From Flavobacteriales bacterium (GTDB lineage Bacteria; Bacteroidota; Bacteroidia; Flavobacteriales_F; PHOS-HE28): DNA of 64,000 nt. Shown here piece by piece: positions 26,286 to 34,763 of this stretch. How positions within the stretch are numbered: position 1 is the stretch's first letter; every line of letters begins with the position of its first letter. The stretch is from NCBI GenBank assembly GCA_016719225.1, contig JADKAN010000002.1, forward strand, positions 1 to 64,000, written 5' to 3'. Below the pieces are notes generated by a model that did no database searches, was not told the DNA's origin, and was given only the letters and a program-made list of their open reading frames with translations. The position numbers were made by a program, and so were the translations under genes.

Positions 26286-26909
26286 TTAGAATTTCATTTT
26301 TTCCGCGTCGAGCAGAACGGCCTCCACGGGTTTGATGGTGTCCTGCACGGCATACTTGCCGATGCCGCTAATGTCCATATCGTCCACGATGTCGATCATG
26401 TTCCGGTACTTGGCGTCGGCGTCCGGCTTGATGATGACGAACAGGGCGTCTTTCTGTTTTTGTGCCAGGTTCTTCAAGGAGTCGTAGGCCACTTGATTAA
26501 TGGCGTTGGAATTCAACTGTTTGCCCAGTTCCTGGATGCGCTGGAAGGTGCTCTTGTTCATTTCCAGCAGGATAGGGGTGATCCCGCTGAAATCGGTACG
26601 GGTCAACTGGGTCTCTCCGGGTTTGAAGGCATCCTTGTAGTAGAAGATCTGGTCCTTTTTGGTCAGGAAAAGCGTAAGGGCGTTGTTCACCTTGTCCAGC
26701 TCCTTCTTCTCTTGGTTCTCTGGCGGTACTGGGAACGTCAACTGCAAGGTTGACGGCTTGTACATGGTAGTGGTGAGGATGAAAAAGGTGAGCAGTAGGA
26801 ACGCCAGGTCCACCATCGGCGTCATGTCGATGCGGGTGCTGCCTTTCTTGGCGCGCTTCTTCTGGTGGCGGCCACCTCCTCCGCCTTCCCCTCCTGGTAC
26901 GTCTGCCAT
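26286..26909 (-). CDS. exbD: biopolymer transporter ExbD (copy 2)
   Basis: A 207-residue ExbD/TolR. After a Gly-rich and Lys/Arg-rich cytoplasmic tail ('GGGRHQKKRAKKG') comes 'RIDMTPMVDLAFLLLTFFIL', the single membrane helix with the conserved proton-pathway Asp. A periplasmic domain of ~130 residues follows, with an extended loop ('PTVPPENQEKKELD'-like region) longer than in E. coli ExbD. It lies 89 bases below the first exbD and 4 bases before tonB, so it is part of the same transcription unit. Confidence 0.95.
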   Translation of the reverse strand: MADVPGGEGGGGGRHQKKRAKKGSTRIDMTPMVDLAFLLLTFFILTTTMYKPSTLQLTFPVPPENQEKKELDKVNNALTLFLTKKDQIFYYKDAFKPGETQLTRTDFSGITPILLEMNKSTFQRIQELGKQLNSNAINQVAYDSLKNLAQKQKDALFVIIKPDADAKYRNMIDIVDDMDISGIGKYAVQDTIKPVEAVLLDAEKMKF

Positions 26910-26998
26910 GGTTGTTCAATGTTGCCCCGTTGGTCCGGGGCGTTCCGTGGTTGCTTCGGTGCTGTGGACGTTCTGTTTATACGCGGTACACGGCGGAT

Positions 26999-27655
26999 CT
27001 ATTTTGGTTCAGCGGGTGCCCCTTGCATGCGGCTTTCCTCCAGATCGGTGATCATTTTAAACCGGTTGATCTTCACCGTGGGGCTTTGGAAGATCTTGAT
27101 CACTTTGTTCATCACGCTGTAATTCACGTTGCCGTCGCCCTTCAACGCTATGATGGGGTTTTTACCATCGGCACCACTGCTAAAGATAAGCTGCGTCACC
27201 CGGATCCAGTCCAAGAGTTGGTTGTTGGTACTGTCGATGGGGATACCCGGGGAGGCCATGTCCATCTTCTTCCGTTCTGGCGCTCCGTCCAGTGAAAGGT
27301 AAGTGGACAATTGCTGCACCGGGATGCCGATATCGTTCAGGTTCACGAAGCGCTGCTGCTGTGCGGCGTCCAAGTTCAACTTGTACCGCGTTGCCATTTC
27401 CTTGATCACCTCCGCACGGACCTTCTTGTCGGTGAAGTCCCAGAATACCCGCCCGCCGCTGTCAACCGTCACGGTCATCAGGTTCTCGGTGGGGATGGGG
27501 CTTTGGCTCATGCTGCTGGGCGTGTCCACCACCACGGCTTCCTCCGGGCGGAACTGTGCAGTGAGCATGAAGAAGGTGACCAGCAGGAACGCGAGGTCCA
27601 CCATGGGCGTCATGTCCAGCGCTGGGCTGGTGCGGGGCATCTTGATCTTCGACAT
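26999..27655 (-). CDS. exbD: biopolymer transporter ExbD (copy 1)
   Basis: A 218-residue ExbD/TolR. The N-terminal 'ALDMTPMVDLAFLLVTFFML' contains the membrane helix with its conserved Asp. The periplasmic part includes 'GRVFWDFTDKKVRAEVIKEM' and ends in 'KINRFKMITDLEESRMQGAP'. Two non-identical ExbD proteins per cluster are usual in Bacteroidota, giving a hetero-ExbD motor. It is encoded 49 bases after exbB. Confidence 0.95.
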   Translation of the reverse strand: MSKIKMPRTSPALDMTPMVDLAFLLVTFFMLTAQFRPEEAVVVDTPSSMSQSPIPTENLMTVTVDSGGRVFWDFTDKKVRAEVIKEMATRYKLNLDAAQQQRFVNLNDIGIPVQQLSTYLSLDGAPERKKMDMASPGIPIDSTNNQLLDWIRVTQLIFSSGADGKNPIIALKGDGNVNYSVMNKVIKIFQSPTVKINRFKMITDLEESRMQGAPAEPK

Positions 27656-27704
27656 GCTGCTGTGCTAGCAACGTATGGACGATGCACGCATCGCCCGTAC
27701 ATTG

Positions 27705-28517
27705 TTATTTGTGGTTCGCCAAGGTTTGGCTCACGCTGAAACCTGCCTCGTCGATACCGTGGGTGATACCGTCGATCTTGGTGCTGAAGTAGTTGAACAT
27801 GATGATCGCCAAGCAGGAGCCGGTGATACCAAGTGCGGTGTTGATCAGAGCCTCGGAGATACCGGTGGAGAGGGCCGTGGCATCAGGCGTGCCGGCCGTA
27901 GCCAATGCGCTGAACGCCCGGATCATCCCGAGCACCGTTCCGATAAGGCCGAGCAGGGTGCTGATGGAGGCACAGGTGGAAAGGATCACCAGGTTCTTGC
28001 TGAGCATGGGCAGCTCCAGCGCGGTGGCCTCCTCGATCTCCTGCTTTACGGTGTTGATCTTGGTCTCTTTCTCCAATTGCCCGTCGTTCAGCACGGTCTT
28101 GTATTTCTCAAGTCCGCTGCGCATCACGTTGGCAACGCTGCCCTTCTGCTCATCACAGGCCGCAATGGCCTCCTCCACGCGGTCGGCGGCCAGTAGTTGG
28201 CGCACATTGTGCAGGAAGTCGTCGATACGGCCTTTACCCTTTGCCTTACCCAAGGTGATGAAGCGCTCGATCGAGAAGATCAGCACCAGCAAGGTCACCG
28301 TCATCAGGATCGGTACGATAAAACCACCTTTGTGGATCAGGCCAAACGTGTGGTTGGGATCCATTTTCACCGGGTGGCCTTTCAGGGGGTCGCCTCCTTC
28401 AAAGTTGGCGGGATCACCCAGCACGAACATGTAGAACAGGATGCTGACGATGAGGGCCAAGGGAAAGGCCAAGGCCACGAACAGGCTGGAGGCTTTTCCG
28501 GATTTGCGTGTGCTCAT
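27705..28517 (-). CDS. exbB: MotA/TolQ/ExbB proton channel family protein
   Basis: A 270-residue proton-channel subunit. It has three membrane segments: 'LFVALAFPLALIVSILFYMF', one near 'IVPILMTVTLLVLIFSIERF', and the C-terminal pair spanning 'LGLIGTVLGMIRAF' and 'INTALGITGSCLAIIMFNYF'. The GxxGTVxGM signature of the family is clear. It is the first gene of the exbB-exbD-exbD-tonB unit. A TAAGTTTG element at 28615-28622 on the minus strand is positioned to drive the operon with a leader of about 90 bases. Confidence 0.95.
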   Translation of the reverse strand: MSTRKSGKASSLFVALAFPLALIVSILFYMFVLGDPANFEGGDPLKGHPVKMDPNHTFGLIHKGGFIVPILMTVTLLVLIFSIERFITLGKAKGKGRIDDFLHNVRQLLAADRVEEAIAACDEQKGSVANVMRSGLEKYKTVLNDGQLEKETKINTVKQEIEEATALELPMLSKNLVILSTCASISTLLGLIGTVLGMIRAFSALATAGTPDATALSTGISEALINTALGITGSCLAIIMFNYFSTKIDGITHGIDEAGFSVSQTLANHK

Positions 28518-28614
28518 GTAGGGGTTGGTTTCTTGGTAAGAGAGGCTGTTGGTAGTGTTCGTTCCGTCTTAATGATACCCGTGAAGTTGGACCATGCCAG
28601 CGAACGGGGTCGGC

Positions 28615-28622
28615 AAACTTAG
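28615..28622 (-). promoter_or_regulatory. -7 element (TAAGTTTG) of the exbB operon
   Basis: Exact match to the Bacteroidota sigma-A -7 consensus TAnnTTTG on the minus strand, about 98 bases upstream of the exbB ATG. No clear -33 TTTG was identified. Confidence 0.5.
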
Positions 28623-28813
28623 CACGATCCGCGGACACGCCGCATCAGAAATCCTTAACGTGGCGCGATCGATCATCGTATCGGAAGCGCATCGGCACGG
28701 GGAACGGTCGTTCATGTCCAATTAACGGCGCCATTCTGAACAGCCCGCGGGATGGAATTGTTCATTCAATGTAGTTGCCTCATACAAATTACATGGAGAT
28801 ATCTTCCATGGCG

Positions 28814-28821
28814 TATATTTG
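28814..28821 (+). promoter_or_regulatory. -7 element (TATATTTG) of the pirin gene
   Basis: Exact TAnnTTTG match ending 20 bases upstream of the pirin ATG at 28842, giving a short leader. The region is AT-rich compared with its surroundings. Confidence 0.6.
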
Positions 28822-28841
28822 TACCCGAAAACGAACGAACG

Positions 28842-29582
28842 ATGAAAATCGTGGACCAAAAAGGCCGGGTCACTTTGCATAAGGCCGACACCCGCGGCCA
28901 TGCCGACCATGGCTGGCTTGACGCATGGCATTCCTTCAGTTTTGCCAACTGGTATGATCCCGAGCGCGTCCACTTCGGTGCGTTGCGCGTGCTGAACGAT
29001 GACACCATTGCGGCGGGGAAGGGCTTCGGAACTCATCCGCACGATAACATGGAGATCATCACCATCGTGTTGGAAGGGGCGTTGAAGCACACCGACAGCA
29101 TGGGTAACGAAGGCATCATCAAAGCGGGCGACGTGCAAGTGATGAGCGCCGGCACTGGTGTGCGACACAGCGAATTCAATCCGGATCCCGAACACCGGAC
29201 CAAGTTGTTCCAAGTTTGGCTCTTCCCGCGGGAAAGGGGCGCAGCGCCACGCTATGATCAGATCACCTTGGATCCGAAGGAACGAGACAACCGTTTCCAA
29301 CAGATCGTATCGCCGGACCCGAACGATAGCGGCACGTGGATCGGGCAGGATGCTTGGTTCCAGCTCGGCAAGTTCGATGGCATACTTGAGGTGAACTACC
29401 CGGTAAAGCGGGCCGGTAATGGCGTTTACGCCTTGGTGGTCTCCGGCAGCGCCAAGATCCATGGTCAACTCCTTACCGCACGTGATGCGATCGGCATTAC
29501 TGAGGTGGATGCAGTGGATATCATCACCGGCTCCGAAGGTGCGGAGATCCTCCTTATCGACGTGCCGATGCAGTTGAATTGA
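28842..29582 (+). CDS. pirin family protein
   Basis: A 246-residue bicupin of the pirin (YhaK-like) family. The N-terminal cupin has the metal-ligand pattern 'GFGTHPHDNMEIITIVLEG' (His, His, Glu), a later His in 'GTGVRHSEFN', and 'WLFPRERGAAPRYDQ'. Some pirins have quercetinase activity and others are redox sensors; which applies here is not visible. The start at 28842 is fixed by the promoter 20 bases upstream; the frame extends to 28752. The YceI gene follows 43 bases later. Confidence 0.92.
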   Translation: MKIVDQKGRVTLHKADTRGHADHGWLDAWHSFSFANWYDPERVHFGALRVLNDDTIAAGKGFGTHPHDNMEIITIVLEGALKHTDSMGNEGIIKAGDVQVMSAGTGVRHSEFNPDPEHRTKLFQVWLFPRERGAAPRYDQITLDPKERDNRFQQIVSPDPNDSGTWIGQDAWFQLGKFDGILEVNYPVKRAGNGVYALVVSGSAKIHGQLLTARDAIGITEVDAVDIITGSEGAEILLIDVPMQLN

Positions 29583-29625
29583 ACAAAACGCAAACCAGAA
29601 TACCAACCCCAAAAAACCAGTGAAC

Positions 29626-30177
29626 ATGGAAACCACGACCGCAACCCGCGTAAAATGGACGATCGACCCCGCGCACAGCGAGGTCCAATTCAAAGTGAAG
29701 CATTTGATGGTGACCACCATCACCGGGAGCTTCCAAAATTTCGGTGCGGACATTGAGGCCGTCGGTGATGACCTCAGCCACGCCAAGGTTGAATTCTGGG
29801 CCGACGCGGACAGCGTTACCACGAATAACGCCCAACGCGACGGTCACCTGAAAAGCCCTGACTTCTTCGATGTGGCCAACCACCCGAAACTCACCTTCCG
29901 TGCCACCCGCGCAGAATCCGTTGACAGTGACGGAAGTTGGACTCTTTATGGTGAACTTTCCATCAACGGGAAACCAAAACCGGTAAAGCTCGACGTGGAA
30001 TGGGGTGGCGTCGTGAAGGATCCCTATGGCAACACCAAGGCCGGTGTGAGCGTCCATGGCAAGATCAATCGCAAGGACTGGGGCCTGAATTGGAACACCG
30101 CGCTCGAAAGCGGTGGGGTGGTGGTAAGCGACGAAGTGCGCATCGCCTGCGAAGTGCAGCTGGTGAAGCAGGGTTGA
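29626..30177 (+). CDS. YceI family protein (cytoplasmic form)
   Basis: A 183-residue lipocalin-like YceI domain without a signal peptide. Visible are 'WTIDPAHSEVQFKVKHLMV', 'VTTITGSFQNFGADI', 'DFFDVANHPKLTF' and 'DWGLNWNTALESGGVVVSDE', all classical for the family, which binds polyisoprenoid-type amphiphiles. The lack of an export signal is usual for one subgroup. An upstream GTG (29620) is in frame, but the ATG at 29626 is preferred. It is followed by a strong terminator and is probably cotranscribed with pirin. Confidence 0.93.
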   Translation: METTTATRVKWTIDPAHSEVQFKVKHLMVTTITGSFQNFGADIEAVGDDLSHAKVEFWADADSVTTNNAQRDGHLKSPDFFDVANHPKLTFRATRAESVDSDGSWTLYGELSINGKPKPVKLDVEWGGVVKDPYGNTKAGVSVHGKINRKDWGLNWNTALESGGVVVSDEVRIACEVQLVKQG

Positions 30178-30200
30178 GGGAATGACCCTGATGCTAAATG

Positions 30201-30232
30201 GAAGGCCCGGCATGTCCGGGCCTTCTTTCTTT
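30201..30232 (+). terminator. rho-independent terminator after YceI gene
   Basis: Perfect 10-base inverted repeat (30201-30210 with 30216-30225), loop CATGT, followed by TTTCTTT. It ends the pirin-YceI unit, 23 bases past the YceI stop. Confidence 0.9.
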
Positions 30233-30278
30233 GGATGCCGCTGAACTCATCCGCCGGAGCCTAAGCATAACTTGCGGC

Positions 30279-31022
30279 GTGAAAAAGATCAACGATACCA
30301 CCATCGCCCTCTTGATCGATGGCGATAACGCGGCTCCGCGCCGCTTAGCCCCCATCTTGGAGGAAGTCTCCAAGGAAGGCACCATCACCATCCGTCGCAT
30401 CTATGGCGACTGGACCAGCACACGCCTCACCGGCTGGAAAGACCTGCTGAACTCCAATGCGATACAACCCGTGCAACAATTCGGTTACACCACGGGGAAG
30501 AACAGCACGGACAGCGCGCTCATCATCGACGCGATGGATATCCTCCATAACGATCAGGTGGACGCCTTCTGCATCGTAAGCAGTGACAGTGACTATACGC
30601 GCCTCGCCACCCGCCTGCGCGAAAGCGGCCTTTTCGTAATGGGTGTGGGCGAAAAGAAAACACCGGATGCTTTCGTGAAAGCCTGCGAGCGTTTCATCTA
30701 TGTGGAGAACTTGGACGTGCAAGAGGAACCGCGGAATACCGCGAAGAAGAGCGGCACACGCGCTAAAGCCACTGGAGCTCCATTATCCGGCAACACCTCG
30801 CTGATGAGCAAGCTGCATAAAGCTTTCATAGTGGCCAAAGGCGAGGAGGAAGAGGCCTCCCTGAGCCTTGTGGGCCAAGCCTTACGCCGGTTGGACCCGG
30901 GCTTTGACCCCCGGAGTTACGGCCACGGTTCGCTATCTTCCTTGATCAATGCCTTAAAGGACCAGGTGGAGACCCGCCGCGAGGAGAAAGGGAACGCGGT
31001 GATGATGCGTTTCAAAGGTTAA
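30279..31022 (+). CDS. NYN-domain (PIN-like RNase) protein with C-terminal OST-HTH/LOTUS-like domain
   Basis: About 247 residues. The N-terminal NYN/PIN-like domain shows the acidic metal-binding residues in 'TIALLIDGDNAAP', 'STDSALIIDAMDILH' and 'AFCIVSSDSDYTRLA'. A Lys/Ala linker precedes a C-terminal helical region ('LSLVGQALRRLDPGFDPRSYG', 'SLSSLINAL') resembling the RNA-binding OST-HTH/LOTUS fold. This architecture is predicted to act in RNA cleavage or processing. The GTG at 30279 is chosen as start because the ATG at 30198 lies inside the upstream terminator stem. Confidence 0.85.
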   Translation: MKKINDTTIALLIDGDNAAPRRLAPILEEVSKEGTITIRRIYGDWTSTRLTGWKDLLNSNAIQPVQQFGYTTGKNSTDSALIIDAMDILHNDQVDAFCIVSSDSDYTRLATRLRESGLFVMGVGEKKTPDAFVKACERFIYVENLDVQEEPRNTAKKSGTRAKATGAPLSGNTSLMSKLHKAFIVAKGEEEEASLSLVGQALRRLDPGFDPRSYGHGSLSSLINALKDQVETRREEKGNAVMMRFKG

Positions 31023-31038
31023 GAAGATGAGCCCTACT

Positions 31039-31046
31039 TAGCTTTG
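31039..31046 (+). promoter_or_regulatory. -7 element (TAGCTTTG) of aminopeptidase P gene
   Basis: Exact TAnnTTTG match 41 bases upstream of the ATG at 31087 and just past the stop of the NYN gene. Confidence 0.5.
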
Positions 31047-31086
31047 GGGTTATCAATCCTAAATCGGTCTGAATATCAGGCCATAT

Positions 31087-32400
31087 ATGATCATGCGCTA
31101 CACCCCACTTTCCGCCGCCACCTACCGTGAACATCGTTCCCGCTTCCGCAAGGCACTGGAAAAGGGTGGCCTAGCTATCTTCCACAGCAACGACATCATG
31201 CCCACCAGCGCCGATGGCTCCATGCCGTTCCACCAAGCGGCGGACATTTTCCACCTCAGCGGCATCGACCAGGAGGAAACCGTGTTGTTGCTCTTTCCGG
31301 ATGCCTTCGATCCGAAGGACCGCGAGATCCTTTTCGTGCGAGAGACCAGCCCCAGCATCGCCATTTGGGAAGGTGCGAAGCTGACCCAGAAAGAGGCCAC
31401 CGAACTCAGTGGTATCGCCACCGTGCTGTGGACCAGCAGCTACGATGCCACTTTACAACGTCTGCTCCCGCAGGCCAACAGCATTTACCTCAACAGCAAC
31501 GAGCACCTGCGCCAAGGAAACGAGGTGGAGACACGCGAGGAGCGCTTGAACAAGGAGTTGCGCGCTAAGTACCCATTGTATGAGGTGAAGCGCAGCGCGC
31601 CTACCATGCACCGCATCCGCTCGCGGAAAACGGAGGAGGAGATCGCACAGATCCAGAACGCCGTGAACATCACCGCAAAGGCGCTGCAGCGCGTGCTGCA
31701 CTTCGTGAAGCCAGGCGTAAAGGAGTACGAGATCGAGGCGGAGATCACGCACGAATTCCTCCGTAACGGTTCGCGCGGACATGCCTACACGCCCATCATT
31801 GCCAGCGGCCGTAACGCTTGTGTGCTGCACTACATCACCAATGACGACACCTGCAAGGACGGCGATGTGATCCTGATGGACTTCGGTTGTGAATATGGCG
31901 GATACGCAAGCGACCTTACGCGCAGCATCCCTGTGAACGGCAAGTTCACCCCGCGCCAACGCGATGTTTACAATGCCGTATTGAACGTGCAGAAGGAAGC
32001 TACCAAGCTACTCCTTCCGGGCGTCTTCCTTGCCGACTACCACAAGCAGGTGGGCACGATCATGGAGAAGGAATTGATCGGCCTCGGACTGTTGGACAAG
32101 GATGCTGTTGCAAAGCAGGATCCCGAGAAGCCGCTCTACAAGAAATACTTCATGCACGGCACCAGCCACTTCCTCGGCCTGGACGTACATGATGTTGGCC
32201 TGTGGCACGAGCCGATCGTTGAAGGCATGGTCTTCACCGTGGAGCCAGGCATCTACATCCTCGAGGAAAACCTCGGCATCCGCATCGAGAACAACATTGT
32301 GGTGACCAAGTACGGCCAGGATGACCTGTTCAAGGACATCCCACGCGAAGTGGAGGAGATCGAGGCGCTGATGGCCGCAGGGAAGAAGGTGGTGGCGTGA
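31087..32400 (+). CDS. aminopeptidase P family protein (Xaa-Pro aminopeptidase)
   Basis: A 437-residue M24B metallopeptidase. It removes N-terminal residues before proline. The N-terminal creatinase-like domain is followed by the pita-bread catalytic domain with all five dimetal ligands: Asp and Asp in 'ILMDFGCEYGGYASDLTRS', His in 'HGTSHFLGLDVHDVG', Glu in 'VFTVEPGIYI' and Glu in 'GIRIENNIVV'. No signal peptide is seen, so it is cytosolic. Methionine 3 (31093) is an alternative start. The length is normal for the family and the frame is intact. Confidence 0.95.
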   Translation: MIMRYTPLSAATYREHRSRFRKALEKGGLAIFHSNDIMPTSADGSMPFHQAADIFHLSGIDQEETVLLLFPDAFDPKDREILFVRETSPSIAIWEGAKLTQKEATELSGIATVLWTSSYDATLQRLLPQANSIYLNSNEHLRQGNEVETREERLNKELRAKYPLYEVKRSAPTMHRIRSRKTEEEIAQIQNAVNITAKALQRVLHFVKPGVKEYEIEAEITHEFLRNGSRGHAYTPIIASGRNACVLHYITNDDTCKDGDVILMDFGCEYGGYASDLTRSIPVNGKFTPRQRDVYNAVLNVQKEATKLLLPGVFLADYHKQVGTIMEKELIGLGLLDKDAVAKQDPEKPLYKKYFMHGTSHFLGLDVHDVGLWHEPIVEGMVFTVEPGIYILEENLGIRIENNIVVTKYGQDDLFKDIPREVEEIEALMAAGKKVVA

Positions 32401-32419
32401 TCCGGGACAAGGACGAGCC

Positions 32420-34603
32420 TCACTGCTTCACGACTTTTCCCAACGCGCGCTGGCCGTTCAGCTCGCTGCACAGGAAGTACACGCCACTTGCCCAGCCCGA
32501 CGTGTTCAAAATGAATACGCCATCGTGGGAGCTGCTCGGCGTCGGCATCTTGCGACCCGTTGCGTCCGTCACGACAAGTGCTGTTCGATCATCCCGGAAG
32601 GGAGAGATCACTTGGACCGAATGGTTGGCAGGGTTCGGCCAAATGCCCAACTTGTTCGATCCTGGCTCCCGGACTTCGGTGACCCCGAGTACTTCGGTGA
32701 CAGCGTGGTAGGCGTTGAGTTTTCCCATGCCCCAACGCGTGCTGCCTTCGGTAGGTATCACACCGGTCTGGTTGTCGGTGAGCGCAGTGGTTTTGATGAA
32801 TTGCTTGATCTGCGCGGGAGTAAGGGTGGGATCCGCTTCCAGCATCAAGGCTACAGCACCTACAACCGCTGGTGATGACATGCTGGTGCCACTGAAACGC
32901 GCGAAGGGATAGGTGCGACCCATGTAGGGCACGTTGAGTATGGAGGTGTAGCTGTTGTCTGTGAATGAACTGATGGAGGAGGCTACGTTATTACCTGGTG
33001 CGGTAATGTCCGGCTTAATGCGTTCATCCAGTGTGGGCCCAGTGGAAGAAAAGCTCGCGATGGCGCCCTGTACGGTTTGTCCCCCTGAACTCACGTAGTC
33101 TGAGCTGCATGCAGCCACGGTGATCACGCTCTCCGCGCAGGTGGGCTCGCCGATGCCATAGAGTGCATCGCCAGCGGTCCATCCGGGCTGGCCACCAAGG
33201 AAGGCCTGCCCCCAGTTCCCCACATCGTTGCTCAGTTCCGTCACGTTCCAAAAATGAACCGTTCCGGATACTGCGGTTGCTTGAAAGAGTATCGGCAGGG
33301 AAGTGTCGATGTTCTTGATGCGGAGGCGGAAATGTGGCCTATTGTTCAAGGGGTTCGAGGCATCGCAGGCGAGGTTGAAGAAGATGGTGTCATTGCCCTG
33401 CACCAAGAACGAATCCAAGTAGGCAGGCTGCGTGGCGGTGTGGTACCACGGCGTTTGCTGCAATGGCTGCGAGCTGTTGTTCATCACCGTGAAGCCCGCG
33501 GAGAACGAACCTCCTTCATCACCCCACATGGAGATGCTTTGGCCCCACATGCTGGGGTTGGCGCTGTAGGGGTAGAACTGTACCCGGCTACGCAACGTGT
33601 CGCTGGTGAATTCCTTCTTGATGTGGAAATTCACATTGCCATTGTTCCCTGCCGAGCTCACGAATGTGACACCTTCCTCGGAAAGACCATCGAGGAATTG
33701 GCTCAGCAGCGAGTGGCCGTCCAGTGTGCCCATGTAGTACAGGCCCCAGCTCATGTTCACCACCAATCGTTTGCCGTCCTGTTGGGCCATTTGTTGCATC
33801 CAGGACAGGCCATCCATGGCCGCGGCCGCATCCACAAGGAAAGTACAGAAGAGATACTGGGCATCGAAGGCGACACCACGGTAGATCGTGCCCGCGCCAC
33901 CACCGCCCGCAATGCCCGCGACGTGGGTGCCGTGCGTCGCAAAGCTGTAGATGTTGGCAGTGTCGCTTTGGGCAGCCATCAGGTCCGGCGTGTTGGTGAA
34001 CTCAGCACCATAGCCGAAGTTGGCAGGAGCGGGGCCTGCTTGGCGGAACTGGTCCCATGCGGCGCGCACGCGGCTGACGGTCATGGCCGTATCGTAGAAC
34101 ATCGGGTGCGTGTAATCGAAGCCCCAATCCAAGATGCCGATCAGCACACCATCGCCCGTGTAAGGTTGGGGCAGGTTGATGCCCTGCTGCACACTGTCCG
34201 CATGGATGGACTTCACCAGTTTATCCAGCGTGGGTTTCGCCTTTCCTGCCAGTTCGGCGTATGTGAGACCCGGAGCGTTCAGTACTTCGCTCAGGTGGTA
34301 AGCATCCACGCGGAAGGAGAGCACATGCCCGGCACGGGCACCGACATGAAAAACATTTTCATCCCAAGCAGCGGCGTCGAAAGTGTCGTTCACCTTCCCC
34401 AGAAAACCCACCATGCAGCGCCCGTGCATCATTGCGGTCGGGTATTTCCCCTGTGTTTGGAGGGTCAGTTTACCGGCATCGGGCTGGAGAGCCACAGCAG
34501 CTTGCAGCTCCGAGATCGCCGCCTGTGTTTCGGCGGGGAACCAAGTTTGAGCGAGTAGAGCGGTGGGAAGCAACAGGGCTGCAAGAACTATGTGTCGGGT
34601 CAT
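32420..34603 (-). CDS. T9SS-secreted S8 (subtilisin-like) serine protease
   Basis: About 727 residues. A signal peptide ('IVLAALLLPTALLAQ') leads into an inhibitor-like propeptide of ~130 residues. The S8 catalytic domain carries Asp in 'GVLIGILDWGFDYTH', His in 'FATHGTHVAGIAGGG' and Ser in 'FSGTSMSSPAVVGAVAL'. A large insertion separates His and Ser. The C-terminal ~75 residues ('LGIWPNPANHSVQV', 'GWASGVYFLCSELNG') are a type A sorting domain, but of a different sequence group from those at 3.8-17 kb. It is predicted to be a surface or extracellular protease. The start at 34603 begins the signal peptide; the frame extends to 34636. Confidence 0.93.
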   Translation of the reverse strand: MTRHIVLAALLLPTALLAQTWFPAETQAAISELQAAVALQPDAGKLTLQTQGKYPTAMMHGRCMVGFLGKVNDTFDAAAWDENVFHVGARAGHVLSFRVDAYHLSEVLNAPGLTYAELAGKAKPTLDKLVKSIHADSVQQGINLPQPYTGDGVLIGILDWGFDYTHPMFYDTAMTVSRVRAAWDQFRQAGPAPANFGYGAEFTNTPDLMAAQSDTANIYSFATHGTHVAGIAGGGGAGTIYRGVAFDAQYLFCTFLVDAAAAMDGLSWMQQMAQQDGKRLVVNMSWGLYYMGTLDGHSLLSQFLDGLSEEGVTFVSSAGNNGNVNFHIKKEFTSDTLRSRVQFYPYSANPSMWGQSISMWGDEGGSFSAGFTVMNNSSQPLQQTPWYHTATQPAYLDSFLVQGNDTIFFNLACDASNPLNNRPHFRLRIKNIDTSLPILFQATAVSGTVHFWNVTELSNDVGNWGQAFLGGQPGWTAGDALYGIGEPTCAESVITVAACSSDYVSSGGQTVQGAIASFSSTGPTLDERIKPDITAPGNNVASSISSFTDNSYTSILNVPYMGRTYPFARFSGTSMSSPAVVGAVALMLEADPTLTPAQIKQFIKTTALTDNQTGVIPTEGSTRWGMGKLNAYHAVTEVLGVTEVREPGSNKLGIWPNPANHSVQVISPFRDDRTALVVTDATGRKMPTPSSSHDGVFILNTSGWASGVYFLCSELNGQRALGKVVKQ

Positions 34604-34763
34604 ATGGCGGTGGGTAGGGCAACGAAGTTCGTTCATTCAGTGGTCAGTTGACGGTTGTGGATGACCTTGGCCGGTCCACCGTCCTATCAAGACCAACTCT
34701 TGCTCATTACAGTGAGCGTAACTTCCCACCGCTGCCCCTGAATGCCGACGAGGTTTCCATAGC

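Larger units (their letters stand above)
28518..28841. other. divergent intergenic region, exbB / pirin
   Basis: Holds the divergent promoters of the exbB operon (element at 28615-28622) and the pirin gene (element at 28814-28821). No gene or repeat was recognised. Confidence 0.6.

Noticed and set aside
33254..34558. 434-codon plus-strand frame opposite the S8 protease
   Set aside because: The minus strand carries the full Asp-His-Ser triad and a sorting domain; the plus frame has no recognisable domain.
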